Notes under the pieces: model-generated
Database searches by the model: none
What the model was told of the DNA's origin: nothing
Seen by the model: the letters and a program-made list of their open reading frames with translations, nothing else
In this document: piece after piece, positions 28,506-36,978 of the stretch
Position numbering within the stretch: the first letter of the stretch is position 1
How the letters are laid out: the number at the start of each line of letters is the position of its first letter
NCBI GenBank assembly: GCA_002082585.1
Contig: CP020563.1
Coordinates: 3,590,001 to 3,654,000 of the forward strand
Source: Kitasatospora albolonga
GTDB lineage: Bacteria > Actinomycetota > Actinomycetes > Streptomycetales > Streptomycetaceae
Direction of reading: 5' to 3'
DNA length: 64,000 nucleotides
Translations under genes and position numbers: made by a program

Positions 28506-30773
28506 ATGCAACTCGCCGCGATCATCGTGTCGCTGGTGCTGACAGTCGTCGGCGTTGCGCTCATCTGCCGAGCAGTCGCGCAGATCTACCGCTTCGTCCG
28601 TCTCGGACAGCCGGTACCAGCAGGCAGCCGCACCGACGACCCCAAGGCCCGCACGATCACGCTGGTCAAGGAGTTCCTGGGCCACACCCGGATGAACCGG
28701 TGGGGCATCGTCGGCTTCGCCCACTGGTTCGTCGCCGTCGGCTTCCTGACGCTGCCGCCCACGCTGCTCCAGGCGTACGGCCAGCTGTTCAAGGCCGACT
28801 GGGTGCTGCCGGTCATCGGCACGTTCCTGCCGTTCGAGATGTACATCGAGTTCATCGGCCTGATGACGGTCGTGGGCATCCTGGCGCTGATCGTGATCCG
28901 GCTGCTGAACCTGCCCTCCCGGGCCGGGCGCAAGTCGCGGTTCGCGGGCTCGAAGGCGTGGCAGGCGTACTTCGTCGAGTACATCATCCTGACCATCGGC
29001 ATCGCGATCCTGGTGCTGCGCGGTCTCGAGGGCGCGATCCACCACGTCGAGAGCTACGACGCCGCGTACTTCGTGTCGTACCCGCTGGTCCTGGCGTTCA
29101 AGGGCCTGTCGCTGTCCACGCTCCAGACGCTCATCTACTTCACCGCGATGATCAAGATCGGCACCTCGCTGATCTGGATGATCACGGTCTCGCTGAACAC
29201 CAACATGGGTGTCGCCTGGCACCGCTTCCTCGGCTTCCCGAACATCTGGTTCAAGCGGAACGCCGACGGCGAGGTCGCGCTCGGCGCGCTCCAGCCGATG
29301 ACGACGGCCGGCAAGGAGATCGACTGGGACGACCCGGCCGACGACGCGGTCTTCGGTGTCTCCCAGGTCGAGCAGTTCTCCTGGAAGGGCATCCTCGACT
29401 TCTCCACCTGCACCGAGTGCGGCCGCTGCCAGTCGCAGTGCCCCGCCTGGAACACCGGCAAGCCCCTCTCCCCCAAGCTCCTGATCATGTCGCTGCGCGA
29501 CCACGCGCACGCCAAGGCGCCGTACCTGCTCGCGGGCGGCGGCAAGACCATGGAGGGCGAGGAGAAGGCCACCGAGGAGCAGCTCAAGGACGTCCCCGCG
29601 GCCGCCCTGGCCGAGGCCGAGCGCCCGCTGATCGGCACCGCCGAGGAGAACGGCGTCATCGACCCGGACGTCCTGTGGTCCTGCACCACCTGCGGCGCCT
29701 GCGTGGAGCAGTGCCCGGTGGACATCGAGCACATCGACCACATCGTCGACATGCGCCGCTACCAGGTGATGATCGAGTCCGCGTTCCCGTCCGAGGCGGG
29801 CACGATGCTCAAGAACCTGGAGAAGAAGGGCAACCCCTGGGGCCTCGCCAAGAAGGCCCGCGTGGAGTGGACCAAGGAGGTCGACTTCGAGGTCCCGATC
29901 GTCGGCAAGGACGTCGAGGACCTCACCGAGGTCGACTACCTGTACTGGGTCGGCTGCGCGGGCGCCCTGGAGGACCGGGCCAAGAAGACCACGAAGGCAT
30001 TCGCGGAGCTGCTGCACATCGCGGGCGTCAAGTTCGCGATCATGGGCGGCGACGAGAAGTGCACGGGTGACTCCGCCCGCCGCCTGGGCAACGAGCCGCT
30101 GTTCCAGCAGCTCGGCCAGGAGAACGTCGCGATGCTCAACATGGCGTACGGCGAGGACGACGAAGACAAGACGACGAAGAAGCCCAAGTCGTCGAAGAAG
30201 ATCGTCGCGACCTGCCCGCACTGCTTCAACACGATCGCCAACGAGTACCCGCAGCTCGGCGGCGAGTACGAGGTCATCCACCACACGCAGCTGCTCCAGC
30301 ACCTCATCGACGAGGGCAAGCTGATCCCGGTGACCCCGGTCGAGGGCCTGATCACGTACCACGACCCGTGCTACCTGGGCCGTCACAACAAGATCTACAC
30401 CCCGCCGCGCGAGATCATCGCGAAGGTCCCGGGCCTGCGGAACGAGGAGATGCACCGCCACAAGGAGCGCGGCTTCTGCTGCGGCGCCGGTGGCGCCCGG
30501 ATGTGGATGGAGGAGCGGATCGGCAAGCGCATCAACACCGAGCGCGTCGACGAGGCCCTCGCCCTCAACCCGGACATCGTCTCGACCGCCTGCCCGTTCT
30601 GCCTCGTCATGCTGACCGACTCGGTCAACGGCAAGAAGAACGACGGCCAGGCCAAGGAGTCCATCCAGGTCGTGGACGTCTCGCAGCTCCTCCTGGAGTC
30701 CGTGAAGACGCCCGTCGACCCGACCGGCGACCCGGCGCAGGTGGACGCACCGGAGCCGGAACCGGCAAAGTAG
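28506..30773 (+). CDS. Membrane Fe-S oxidoreductase, EtfD/heterodisulfide-reductase-like
   Basis: 755 aa. An N-terminal membrane part (about 1-250, at least five helices; starts MQLAAIIVSLVLTVVGVALI) resembles a NarI/HdrE-type cytochrome or quinone module. Two 4Fe-4S motifs follow: CTECGRCQSQCPAW from Cys302 and CTTCGACVEQCPVD from Cys393. Then come two cysteine-rich CCG domains (YWVGCAGALEDR with ATCPHCFNT, and TYHDPCYLGRHN with GFCCGAGGARMW). This matches mycobacterial EtfD, which passes electrons from EtfAB, and so from fatty-acid beta-oxidation, to menaquinone. I chose ATG 28506 with a GAGGAG ribosome site over an upstream start 99 bp earlier whose sequence is atypical. It is a core gene near dnaK in actinobacteria. 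Confidence 0.88.
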   Translation: MQLAAIIVSLVLTVVGVALICRAVAQIYRFVRLGQPVPAGSRTDDPKARTITLVKEFLGHTRMNRWGIVGFAHWFVAVGFLTLPPTLLQAYGQLFKADWVLPVIGTFLPFEMYIEFIGLMTVVGILALIVIRLLNLPSRAGRKSRFAGSKAWQAYFVEYIILTIGIAILVLRGLEGAIHHVESYDAAYFVSYPLVLAFKGLSLSTLQTLIYFTAMIKIGTSLIWMITVSLNTNMGVAWHRFLGFPNIWFKRNADGEVALGALQPMTTAGKEIDWDDPADDAVFGVSQVEQFSWKGILDFSTCTECGRCQSQCPAWNTGKPLSPKLLIMSLRDHAHAKAPYLLAGGGKTMEGEEKATEEQLKDVPAAALAEAERPLIGTAEENGVIDPDVLWSCTTCGACVEQCPVDIEHIDHIVDMRRYQVMIESAFPSEAGTMLKNLEKKGNPWGLAKKARVEWTKEVDFEVPIVGKDVEDLTEVDYLYWVGCAGALEDRAKKTTKAFAELLHIAGVKFAIMGGDEKCTGDSARRLGNEPLFQQLGQENVAMLNMAYGEDDEDKTTKKPKSSKKIVATCPHCFNTIANEYPQLGGEYEVIHHTQLLQHLIDEGKLIPVTPVEGLITYHDPCYLGRHNKIYTPPREIIAKVPGLRNEEMHRHKERGFCCGAGGARMWMEERIGKRINTERVDEALALNPDIVSTACPFCLVMLTDSVNGKKNDGQAKESIQVVDVSQLLLESVKTPVDPTGDPAQVDAPEPEPAK

Positions 30774-30793
30774 CGGAACGCAGCACCATCAGG

Positions 30794-30830
30794 AGCGGCC
30801 GGACCTGCCTCGGGGGCAGGACCGGCCGCT
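30794..30830 (+). terminator. Hairpin terminator after the EtfD-like gene
   Basis: AGCGGCCGG-A-CCTGCC pairs with GGCAGG-A-CCGGCCGCT around a TCGGG loop, 20 bp after the stop codon, followed by TTCT. Confidence 0.85.
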
Positions 30831-31024
30831 TCTACGTGAACGGCGCCCCCGGCACCGTACGCACCGAGGCACCTCACCAGAACCTGCCCACCCCCGAACT
30901 CCCCCTGAATTCCCCCTCAACTCCCCTCCCCGCCGCCCCTAGGGGATGTCACAGCTCGGCCGCAATGGCGGTCGGGTTCCCCCGCCCCCGCCCCGCGCAT
31001 CCGGGGACCAGGTACGTTCGATGG

Positions 31025-32005
31025 GTGGCTGGATTCAGGATCGGACGCGGCCGGGACAACCGCACCCCGCAACAACCGCAGCAGCAGCGGCAGCAGCCGT
31101 ACGGAGGGCAGGCACCACAGCCGCCGTACGGTGCTCAGCCGTGGCCGCCCGCAGGAGGCGGCGGTTCGGCGCCACCGCCGTACGGAGCCCCCCAGGGCAC
31201 CCCGTACACGGGTGGCGGCTACGCCGGACAGGGACACGGGCACGGAAACGGCGGGTACGGCGGACAACGCGGACACGGCGGACACGGACAGGGCCCCCAG
31301 GGCCACGGGGAGCCGGAGTACTTCGGCGACCCCTACGCCGCCCCCGCACCCCATGACCCGTACGCCAACAACCCGGGCCACACGCAGGCGTTCAGCATCA
31401 ACGACGACCCGTACGGCGACGGCAGCACGTACCACGCCGGTGGCGCCCCCGCCCAGCCCGCGGGCCCGCGCCTGCGCTGGAAGGAGCTGCTGACCGGCAT
31501 CGTGACGCGCCCCGGTCCGACGTTCTGGCAGATGCGGGACTACCCGGTGTGGGGCCCGGCGCTGGTCGTCACGTTCCTGTACGGCCTGCTCGCGCTGTTC
31601 GGCTTCGACCAGGCGCGCGAGGACGCGATCAACGCGACGATCTCGACGGCGATCCCGTACGTCCTCTTCACCGGCGTCGGCTTCGTCATCGGCGGTCTGG
31701 TCCTCGGCGCGGTGACCCACACCCTGGCCCGCCAGCTCGGCGGCACGGGCTCGTGGCAGCCGACGGTGGGCCTGTCGATGCTGATCATGTCGATCACCGA
31801 CGCCCCGCGCCTGATCTTCGCCGTCTTCCTCGGCGGCGAGAACTCCCTGGTCCAGATCGTGGGCTGGCTGACCTGGCTGGCTGCGGGCGCGCTGTTCACG
31901 TCGATGGTGAGCAAGTCGCACGACCTGCCGTGGCCGAAGGCGCTGGGCGCGTCGGCGATCCAGCTGATCGCGCTGCTGTCGATCATCAAGCTGGGCACGA
32001 TCTGA
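31025..32005 (+). CDS. Yip1-domain integral membrane protein with long Gly/Pro/Gln-rich N-terminus
   Basis: 326 aa. Residues 1-150 are low-complexity, with PYGGQ/PPYGA-like repeats, many His, Gly and Tyr, and no secondary structure expected. From about 155 (RLRWKELLTGIVTRPGPTFW) a Yip1-type membrane domain has five helices, including ALVVTFLYGLLALFGFDQAR, VLFTGVGFVIGGLVLGAVTH, LSMLIMSITDAPRLIFAVFL and LGASAIQLIALLSIIKLGTI. The function is unknown. I chose the GTG at 31025 (VAGFRIGRGRDNRT), where the plausible protein begins, because no good ribosome site supports upstream starts. A long shared hairpin separates it from the convergent phosphoribosyltransferase gene. Confidence 0.75.
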   Translation: MAGFRIGRGRDNRTPQQPQQQRQQPYGGQAPQPPYGAQPWPPAGGGGSAPPPYGAPQGTPYTGGGYAGQGHGHGNGGYGGQRGHGGHGQGPQGHGEPEYFGDPYAAPAPHDPYANNPGHTQAFSINDDPYGDGSTYHAGGAPAQPAGPRLRWKELLTGIVTRPGPTFWQMRDYPVWGPALVVTFLYGLLALFGFDQAREDAINATISTAIPYVLFTGVGFVIGGLVLGAVTHTLARQLGGTGSWQPTVGLSMLIMSITDAPRLIFAVFLGGENSLVQIVGWLTWLAAGALFTSMVSKSHDLPWPKALGASAIQLIALLSIIKLGTI

Positions 32006-32020
32006 CATCTGACAGATGCG

Positions 32021-32058
32021 GAAGGCCCCCGGAACGCGGAAGCGTTCCGGGGGCCTTC
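32021..32058. terminator. Perfect 17-bp bidirectional terminator
   Basis: GAAGGCCCCCGGAACGC (32021-32037), loop GGAA, GCGTTCCGGGGGCCTTC (32042-32058), located between convergent genes. Confidence 0.9.
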
Positions 32059-32074
32059 GCACAAGTCCTACGGG

Positions 32075-32575
32075 TTACGCGTCGAGAACCTGCCCGTCCC
32101 GCCGGACGACGGGCTTCTCCACGCTCCAGGGGAAGTTGATCCATTGATCGGTCTTCTTCCACACGTACTCGCACTTCACGAGGGAGTGGGACTTCTCGTA
32201 GATGACGGCGCTGCGGACCTCGGCGACATGGTCGACGCAGAAGTCATGGACGAGCTTGAGCGTCTTGCCGGTGTCAGCGACATCATCGGCGATCAGGACC
32301 TTCTTGTCGGAGAAGTCGATCGCGTTGGGGACGGGCGCCAGCATGACGGGCATCTCCAGGGTCGTCCCGACCCCGGTGTAGAACTCCACGTTCACCAGGT
32401 GGATGTTCTTGCAGTCGAGGGCGTAGGCGAGCCCACCCGCAACGAAGACGCCACCCCGGGCAATGCTGAGAACGACATCGGGCTCGTACCCGTCATCGGC
32501 GACGGCCTGCGCGAGCTCGCGCACGGCCCGCCCGAAGCCTTCGTAGGTGAGGTTTTCCCGGAGGTCAGTAGCCAT
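32075..32575 (-). CDS. Purine-type phosphoribosyltransferase
   Basis: 166 aa, cytoplasmic. The PRPP-binding motif VLIADDVADTGKTL is at about residues 93-106, the pyrophosphate loop SIARGG is near 37-42, and a C-terminal segment TDQWINFPWSVEKP resembles xanthine/hypoxanthine-guanine phosphoribosyltransferases. It would salvage a purine base to its nucleotide; the base is not certain. ATG at 32575. The gene lies 6 bp downstream of dcd on the same strand, so the two nucleotide-metabolism genes form an operon. Confidence 0.85.
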   Translation of the reverse strand: MATDLRENLTYEGFGRAVRELAQAVADDGYEPDVVLSIARGGVFVAGGLAYALDCKNIHLVNVEFYTGVGTTLEMPVMLAPVPNAIDFSDKKVLIADDVADTGKTLKLVHDFCVDHVAEVRSAVIYEKSHSLVKCEYVWKKTDQWINFPWSVEKPVVRRDGQVLDA

Positions 32576-32581
32576 GGTCGA

Positions 32582-33157
32582 TCACACCTGGGTCCGATGG
32601 AAGTTCTGGAACGACCGCGAGGCCGTCGGCCCCCGCTGCCCCTGGTACCGCGACTCGTACCGCTCGGAGCCGTAGGGGAACTCGGCGGACGAGGACAGCT
32701 TGAACAGACACAGCTGCCCGATCTTCATCCCCGGCCAGAGCTTTATCGGCAGGGTCGCGAGGTTCGACAGCTCCAGGGTCACGTGCCCGGAGAACCCGGG
32801 GTCGATGAACCCGGCCGTCGAGTGCGTCACCAGCCCGAGCCGCCCGAGCGAACTCTTCCCCTCCAGCCGCGAGGCCAGGTCGTCGGGGAGCGAGATCACC
32901 TCGTACGTGGACGCCAGCACGAACTCGCCGGGGTGCAGGATGAACGCCTCGTCGCCCTCGGGCTCGACGGTCCGCGTCAGGTCGGGCTGTTCGACGGCCG
33001 GGTCGATGTGCGGGTACCGGTGGTTCTCGAACACCCGGAAGTAGCGGTCCAGCCGCACGTCGATGCTCGACGGCTGCACCATCGAAGGGTCGTACGGATC
33101 AATGCGGACGCGGCCGGCGTCGATCTCGGCCCGGATGTCCTTGTCAGAGAGAAGCAC
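32582..33157 (-). CDS. dcd: dCTP deaminase
   Basis: 191 aa, the normal length. It converts dCTP to dUTP for dTMP synthesis. Motifs: [20 protein letters not shown] (about 27-46), [20 protein letters not shown], the active-site [20 protein letters not shown], and [18 protein letters not shown] chose the GTG at 33157 because the family begins MLLSDKDI at this point; a GTG 24 bp upstream is possible. It forms an operon with the phosphoribosyltransferase gene and sits just upstream of the tRNA-Gly island site, marking the left end of core sequence. Confidence 0.95.
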   Translation of the reverse strand: MLLSDKDIRAEIDAGRVRIDPYDPSMVQPSSIDVRLDRYFRVFENHRYPHIDPAVEQPDLTRTVEPEGDEAFILHPGEFVLASTYEVISLPDDLASRLEGKSSLGRLGLVTHSTAGFIDPGFSGHVTLELSNLATLPIKLWPGMKIGQLCLFKLSSSAEFPYGSERYESRYQGQRGPTASRSFQNFHRTQV

Positions 33158-33274
33158 CCGTCGAGGATACGCAGAAGCCACGACCCCACCCCAACCGGAC
33201 CGCCCACAACCCCGCCGGAAGACAGGACCACAGGACCAGGGGCGGGGCCCGCCTTCTGCCTCCCCTGCTGCCCG

Positions 33275-33448
33275 CTACCGCTTCTCGAGCCCCACCGGAA
33301 CGGCCTGCCGCAACCGGGCACACCGGGGACACCGGATCAACCGCCCCGGCCCGATCCGGTCGGCCCCGAGCTGCTGCATCGGGAACGACGAGGTAGCGAA
33401 AACGTGCCCTGCGGCACAGCGGACGACGGTGCGCTCCATCGACTCCAT
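33275..33448 (-). CDS. Small zinc-ribbon-like protein
   Basis: 57 aa: MESMERTVVRCAAGHVFATS, then PMQQLGADRIGPGRLIRCPR and CARLRQAV. Cys11-X3-His15 with Cys40-X2-Cys43 makes a plausible zinc ribbon. The ATG at 33448 has an AAGGGA ribosome site. The open frame can be extended upstream across the tRNA gene, but that extension is antisense tRNA sequence and not real. Small proteins of this kind are common in Streptomyces with unknown role. The rest of the gap to the tRNA gene is non-coding. Confidence 0.65.
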   Translation of the reverse strand: MESMERTVVRCAAGHVFATSSFPMQQLGADRIGPGRLIRCPRCARLRQAVPVGLEKR

Positions 33449-33684
33449 CAAGTCCCTTCCCCAACCACATATGGACGAGAAAGCCACATTAGGGGATGAA
33501 CAGGACGCCACTCCACACGGCACTCCGACCCCCCACGCTACGCCCCCAACTCCCGCCCACCACACCAGCGTCCACCCCGCCCGCCCCGGCGGGCACACAC
33601 GGAAGAGGCCCCACGGCTCATCCACCGGGGGCCTGACATGGGGTACAGTGTGTGACGATGCAGCGCCGATCATCGGTGCGCTTC

Positions 33685-33758
33685 GCGGGTGTAGTTTAAT
33701 GGTAGAACATGAGCTTCCCAAGCTCAGAGCGCGAGTTCGATTCTCGTCACCCGCTCCA
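33685..33758 (+). tRNA. tRNA-Gly (anticodon CCC), with encoded CCA
   Basis: Acceptor GCGGGTG pairs with CACCCGC before discriminator T and CCA. The D-arm is GTTTAATGGTAGAAC. The anticodon stem TGAGC/GCTCA holds the loop TTCCCAA, giving anticodon CCC. The T-arm is CGAGT-TCGATTC-TCG. Its 3' 44 bp (from the anticodon loop to CCA) is repeated three more times downstream, so the gene is an integration site. The intact gene lies at the left end of the island stack. Confidence 0.95.
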
Positions 33759-34233
33759 CGACTGAGGCCCAGGTCATCGACCCGGGCCTTGTTTGTTGTC
33801 CGGACCTGTCTACGTACTCCTCCCTGACCGCAACCGGGAGAGAGCATGCCCAACCGGCAGGTCGTACCGGTCCTTGTCCTGCTCCCAGTAGGCGAGCACC
33901 CGAGCCGTGGCTTCGGCCATGTCCGTGGGCAGGTCAGCCGCGCGGAGCGTATCGGCGACCTCTTCCATCTCGGGCGCCCAGCGCCAGGCTCGGGCTGCCA
34001 CTCTCGGTAGATACTCCGGGTCGGAGAGGATCGCGGAGATCATGATCTCGGCTTCGGCTGTGAGCTGATCACCGACTCCGTGGGCGTCGGCGAGCGCGTG
34101 AGCGACGCCGGCGAGGGTGCGGGCGGCCTTCTGGTAGCTGGCGAAGGCCATCTTCAGAGCGGAAGCGGAACCGGGTGTGTCCCCGGCCCGGCATACGTGC
34201 AGCGCAGAGCCCGTGAAGAGCGAAGCCACCAGC
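33715..34233. repeat. 519-bp long direct repeat, copy 1 (tRNA 3' end plus dehydrogenase 3' part)
   Basis: This stretch, from the tRNA-Gly anticodon loop through the tRNA terminator and into the last two-fifths of the dehydrogenase gene, recurs at 43967-44485 with a constant offset of 10252 bp and only about a dozen and a half substitutions by eye. It indicates that two related elements entered the same tRNA gene, or that one element end was duplicated. Confidence 0.92.
33765..33789 (+). terminator. Terminator of the tRNA-Gly gene
   Basis: AGGCCC (33765-33770) pairs with GGGCCT (33784-33789), followed by a T-rich TGTTTGTTGT tract, a classical intrinsic terminator. It is duplicated with the attachment repeats. 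Confidence 0.75.
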
Positions 34234-34652
34234 TCGACGGCAGAGTCGGCCCCTGCGAGATAGAGCCGTGTGGCACGCCCCTTGCCCGGCGGCTGACCGA
34301 AAACGGCACCGTCGACGACTGCGGAGCCGGGGCGGGTCTCGTCAGCGATGCGCCGTACGCGTTGAGGGCTGATGGCGTTGACATCGACGTACACCCCCGC
34401 GAAGCCGTGCGCGGCCACCGCCGCCGCGACGCCCTCCGCCGCCTGTGGTGGGCAGACCGAGAGAACGACCGCGCTTCGGGACAGCGCTTCCGCGAGCGAG
34501 TCGTACGCCGTGGCACCGGCTTCCCTCCCGCGGAGCCAGGTGTTCTCACTGCGTCCCTTGGTCACCGACAGCGCCTCATGGCCGCCGGCCACGAGCTCGG
34601 CGGTGATCGCCGCGCCCATGGTTCCAGGGTGGAGGACGGTCACGGTGATCAC
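33810..34652 (-). CDS. NAD(P)-binding dehydrogenase of the 6-phosphogluconate/3-hydroxyisobutyrate family
   Basis: 280 aa. A Rossmann start, VTVLHPGTMGAAITAELVAG, is followed by VLSVCPPQAAEGVAAAVA, VYVDVNAISPQ, VVDGAVFGQPP and a helical C-terminal domain with ASALKMAFASYQKAARTLAG, the position of the usual catalytic lysine (ALKMAFASYQK). The C-terminal half resembles the DUF1932-type variants. The substrate is unknown. It is the first gene of island 1, oriented toward the tRNA gene. Its 3' part is duplicated at 44062-44485. The start shown fits the Rossmann motif. Confidence 0.8.
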   Translation of the reverse strand: MITVTVLHPGTMGAAITAELVAGGHEALSVTKGRSENTWLRGREAGATAYDSLAEALSRSAVVLSVCPPQAAEGVAAAVAAHGFAGVYVDVNAISPQRVRRIADETRPGSAVVDGAVFGQPPGKGRATRLYLAGADSAVELVASLFTGSALHVCRAGDTPGSASALKMAFASYQKAARTLAGVAHALADAHGVGDQLTAEAEIMISAILSDPEYLPRVAARAWRWAPEMEEVADTLRAADLPTDMAEATARVLAYWEQDKDRYDLPVGHALSRLRSGRST

Positions 34653-34943
34653 TGGCTGCCTCCGGCGGTGCGCGACGGGGAAAGTTCCTCACCCCCATGA
34701 TCCGCTGTCGTTCGGCACCGGCGGCTTCGGAATCAATGCCTGACGGCCGTCTGGGCACTGATGGCGGACAGAGGTGCCTCCGGTCTCGGACTCGCCGTTC
34801 AGGGCGGTACACGGGCCGCGGCCCCGACGGTCCTTGCAGCTCGTCTCACGCTGAAGCCGCGTCATGGGTACCGTGCAGGGACGAACTCTGTGCGGACAGA
34901 CCGGCGGCCGCGCCGGATCGTCCGGCGGCCGGGAGGTGTCCTG

Positions 34944-36173
34944 ATGCTGGAGGAAGCCGAGGAGATCGGCAAGCGCGCTCGCAGGGCGAGGCTTCGGCTG
35001 GGCATGCCGCAGGCCGACCTGGCGACGGCCCTCGGGAAGTCGCAGGGCTGGGTGTCGAAGATGGAGCGTGGACTGATCGAGCTGGACCGGGTCGGGCTGC
35101 TCAACCAGGTGGCCGCGGAGCTGCACGTCCATCCGAACGACCTGATCGGACGCCCGTACAGCAGCTCCCCCGACGGCAGCCAGTGGCAGATCGCCGCTTC
35201 GTCGATCCTGCGCGAGCTACGTCGCTACGACCTCGTTCCCGTCTTCGACGGGGTTCCCCGACCGGCCTCACAGCTATGGCGTGAGGTGACCCGGCTGCAC
35301 CGCCTGCGGGACACCGCCTCCAACGTCGCGATCCTCCGAGTTCTCCCGGACCTGTTCCGGGAAGCGCGCGCTCTGGCGGAGGACTCGGACGGGCACGAGC
35401 GGGAGGAGGCGTACGCCGTCTACGCCGTGTGCTGCAAGTTCGCGCACACCGCCGCGCACGCCCTCGGACACCCGGAGCTGGTGGCCATGGCGTGCGAACG
35501 GGCCGCGTGGTCAGCCAGGTTGTCGGGAGACCCGGTGCTGCCTGCCGTCGCCGACTGGATGCGCGTCTGGGACATGTGGGCGACGGCTGACTGGGCCGAC
35601 GCTCTGACCCTCTCGGACAAGGCGATCGCCTCGGTGCAACAGCCGTACGAGCACGGTGATCCGCTGGCCGTACGGGCTTGGGGCACGCTGCAGCTTCGAG
35701 CGGCCATCTCCGCCGCTCGGGCCAACCGTCCAGCGGAAGCGGAGGACCGGATCGGACACGCGAAGGACGCGGCGGAACGCATGGACGCGTACGTCGGCGC
35801 ACCGGTGTACGACCGGCATTCGCTGACATTCTCCGCCGGGAACGTGCAGATCCACGCGATCAGCGTGGCTCTGGAAATGGGCAAGCAGGGCAAAGCTCTG
35901 GAGATAAACCGCCGCACCAGCCCGAGCCTGGTCGGGGCACTGCCCAACTCACGTCAGGGCCACCACCACATGGACGTGGCGCGGGCCTGGCTGTGGGACG
36001 GAAACCGGGCAAAGGCCCTCACCGAGCTGGAGACGGCTGAGCGGATCGCGCCGCAGCTTGTACGGAACCATCCCATCGCCCGTTCAACGCTTCGCAGCAT
36101 CGTCTACGCGGAACGAGCAGCCACGAGGGAGAAGCTGCGGTACATGTCCGACCGCTTTCACCTGGACGGATAG
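34944..36173 (+). CDS. XRE-family regulator with helical repeat (TPR-like) C-terminus
   Basis: 409 aa. The helix-turn-helix is at about 5-60: IGKRARRARLRLGMPQADLA, ALGKSQGWVSKMERGLIELD. A long alpha-helical region follows (about 75-400) with repeated A/L/E/R patterns such as LAEDSDGHEREEAYAVYAVC, ALTLSDKAIASVQQPYEHGD and RAWLWDGNRAKALTELETAE, suggesting TPR-like repeats that bind a peptide or other ligand. The ATG at 34944 has a GGGAGG ribosome site. This protein type is widespread in Streptomyces accessory DNA. It is followed by two small genes likely in the same transcript and may regulate the island's SIR2-like module. Confidence 0.85.
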   Translation: MLEEAEEIGKRARRARLRLGMPQADLATALGKSQGWVSKMERGLIELDRVGLLNQVAAELHVHPNDLIGRPYSSSPDGSQWQIAASSILRELRRYDLVPVFDGVPRPASQLWREVTRLHRLRDTASNVAILRVLPDLFREARALAEDSDGHEREEAYAVYAVCCKFAHTAAHALGHPELVAMACERAAWSARLSGDPVLPAVADWMRVWDMWATADWADALTLSDKAIASVQQPYEHGDPLAVRAWGTLQLRAAISAARANRPAEAEDRIGHAKDAAERMDAYVGAPVYDRHSLTFSAGNVQIHAISVALEMGKQGKALEINRRTSPSLVGALPNSRQGHHHMDVARAWLWDGNRAKALTELETAERIAPQLVRNHPIARSTLRSIVYAERAATREKLRYMSDRFHLDG

Positions 36174-36228
36174 GGGTCGTATTCCTCCGGCTCATATTCG
36201 AGACTCGTCCTGTCCCTGACTTCGGGGC

Positions 36229-36675
36229 ATGACGCGACGACGTTCTTCTCATCTTCCTTCGCAGGGGACCGAGTTAGGTACGGCGGCACCTTTCCGCCCA
36301 CTGCTCGGCGACCTCGCCACGGACAGCGCTCGCGATGGCCGTGTGGGTGTCGTAGTCGCTCTCCCTGGTGAGGGCTCTGCGACGACGTACCACCTGCGTC
36401 CGCCTGGGGGCGGGGCCCCCTGGTCCGCGCCCGCCGACGGAACGACGCTCCGTCCCGTGCCGGTGAGGGCCACCCACGCCACGCTCTCGGCCGGACGGGA
36501 CGCGGTCTACGACGCGCGGGCCAGGCAGGGATCGGTTCCCATCGAGTTCCACTTGGATGACGGCTCGACCCTCGATGGCGCGCTCATCCTCACCTCTGTC
36601 GAGGTGGAGTGGCTGCACCAGCAGACCAGCCGCCTCGTCGACGCACACGGACGGGCCCTCGGCGGCACCCCGTGA
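36229..36675 (+). CDS. Uncharacterised small protein
   Basis: 148 aa, cytoplasmic. The central sequence RVGVVVALPGEGSATTYHLR, PPGGGAPWSAP and PIEFHLDDGSTLDGALILTS suggests a compact beta-rich fold; it ends VEVEWLHQQTSRLVDAHGRA. I know no named domain. It lies between the XRE regulator and a small membrane protein whose GTG overlaps its stop by 4 nt, so the two are coupled. Confidence 0.65.
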   Translation: MTRRRSSHLPSQGTELGTAAPFRPLLGDLATDSARDGRVGVVVALPGEGSATTYHLRPPGGGAPWSAPADGTTLRPVPVRATHATLSAGRDAVYDARARQGSVPIEFHLDDGSTLDGALILTSVEVEWLHQQTSRLVDAHGRALGGTP

Positions 36676-36881
36676 CCGGGCCTCGGCGACGCCACGCCCG
36701 AAAAGCCGCGCCGCGCTCTGTACGCCCCGAAGGCGGAGGCATCGCGCTCACGCTTCTGGCGGTCGCCGGCCTGGTGGGCCCGGCCTGGGCACTGCGTGAG
36801 CAGGCCGGGCCGCTCCTCAACGGCCTCGGTCACCAGCCCGCCGCCGTCTCAACGGACGCGAGCCCGCCCTCCGACCGCTGA
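36672..36881 (+). CDS. Small single-span membrane protein
   Basis: 69 aa, GTG start overlapping the previous stop (GTGA). It has a basic N-terminus (TGPRRRHARKAAPRSVRPEG), one hydrophobic helix GGIALTLLAVAGLVGPAWAL, then a short polar tail ending ASPPSDR. By the positive-inside rule the tail is outside. It probably functions with the coupled upstream protein; the role is unknown. Confidence 0.6.
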   Translation: MTGPRRRHARKAAPRSVRPEGGGIALTLLAVAGLVGPAWALREQAGPLLNGLGHQPAAVSTDASPPSDR

Positions 36882-36978
36882 CTCCGCTCCGCTGTCCGGG
36901 TCGTTCACGCCACCTTCCCGGCCAACGGAGCCTGCCATGCACCCGGAACATCCAGGCGTGATTCTCCAGGGAGAGATC

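Noticed and set aside
28500..30461. 653-aa minus-strand open frame
   Set aside because: It lies antisense to the EtfD-like gene, has no family motifs, and its composition is that of a frame shadow.
33449..33853. Long minus-strand open frame across the tRNA-Gly gene (protein with DENRTRALSLGS)
   Set aside because: This is the antisense reading of the tRNA gene; the NRTRALSLGS-type string is a known artefact of tRNA 3' ends. Only the last 57 codons (33275-33448) look like a real gene.
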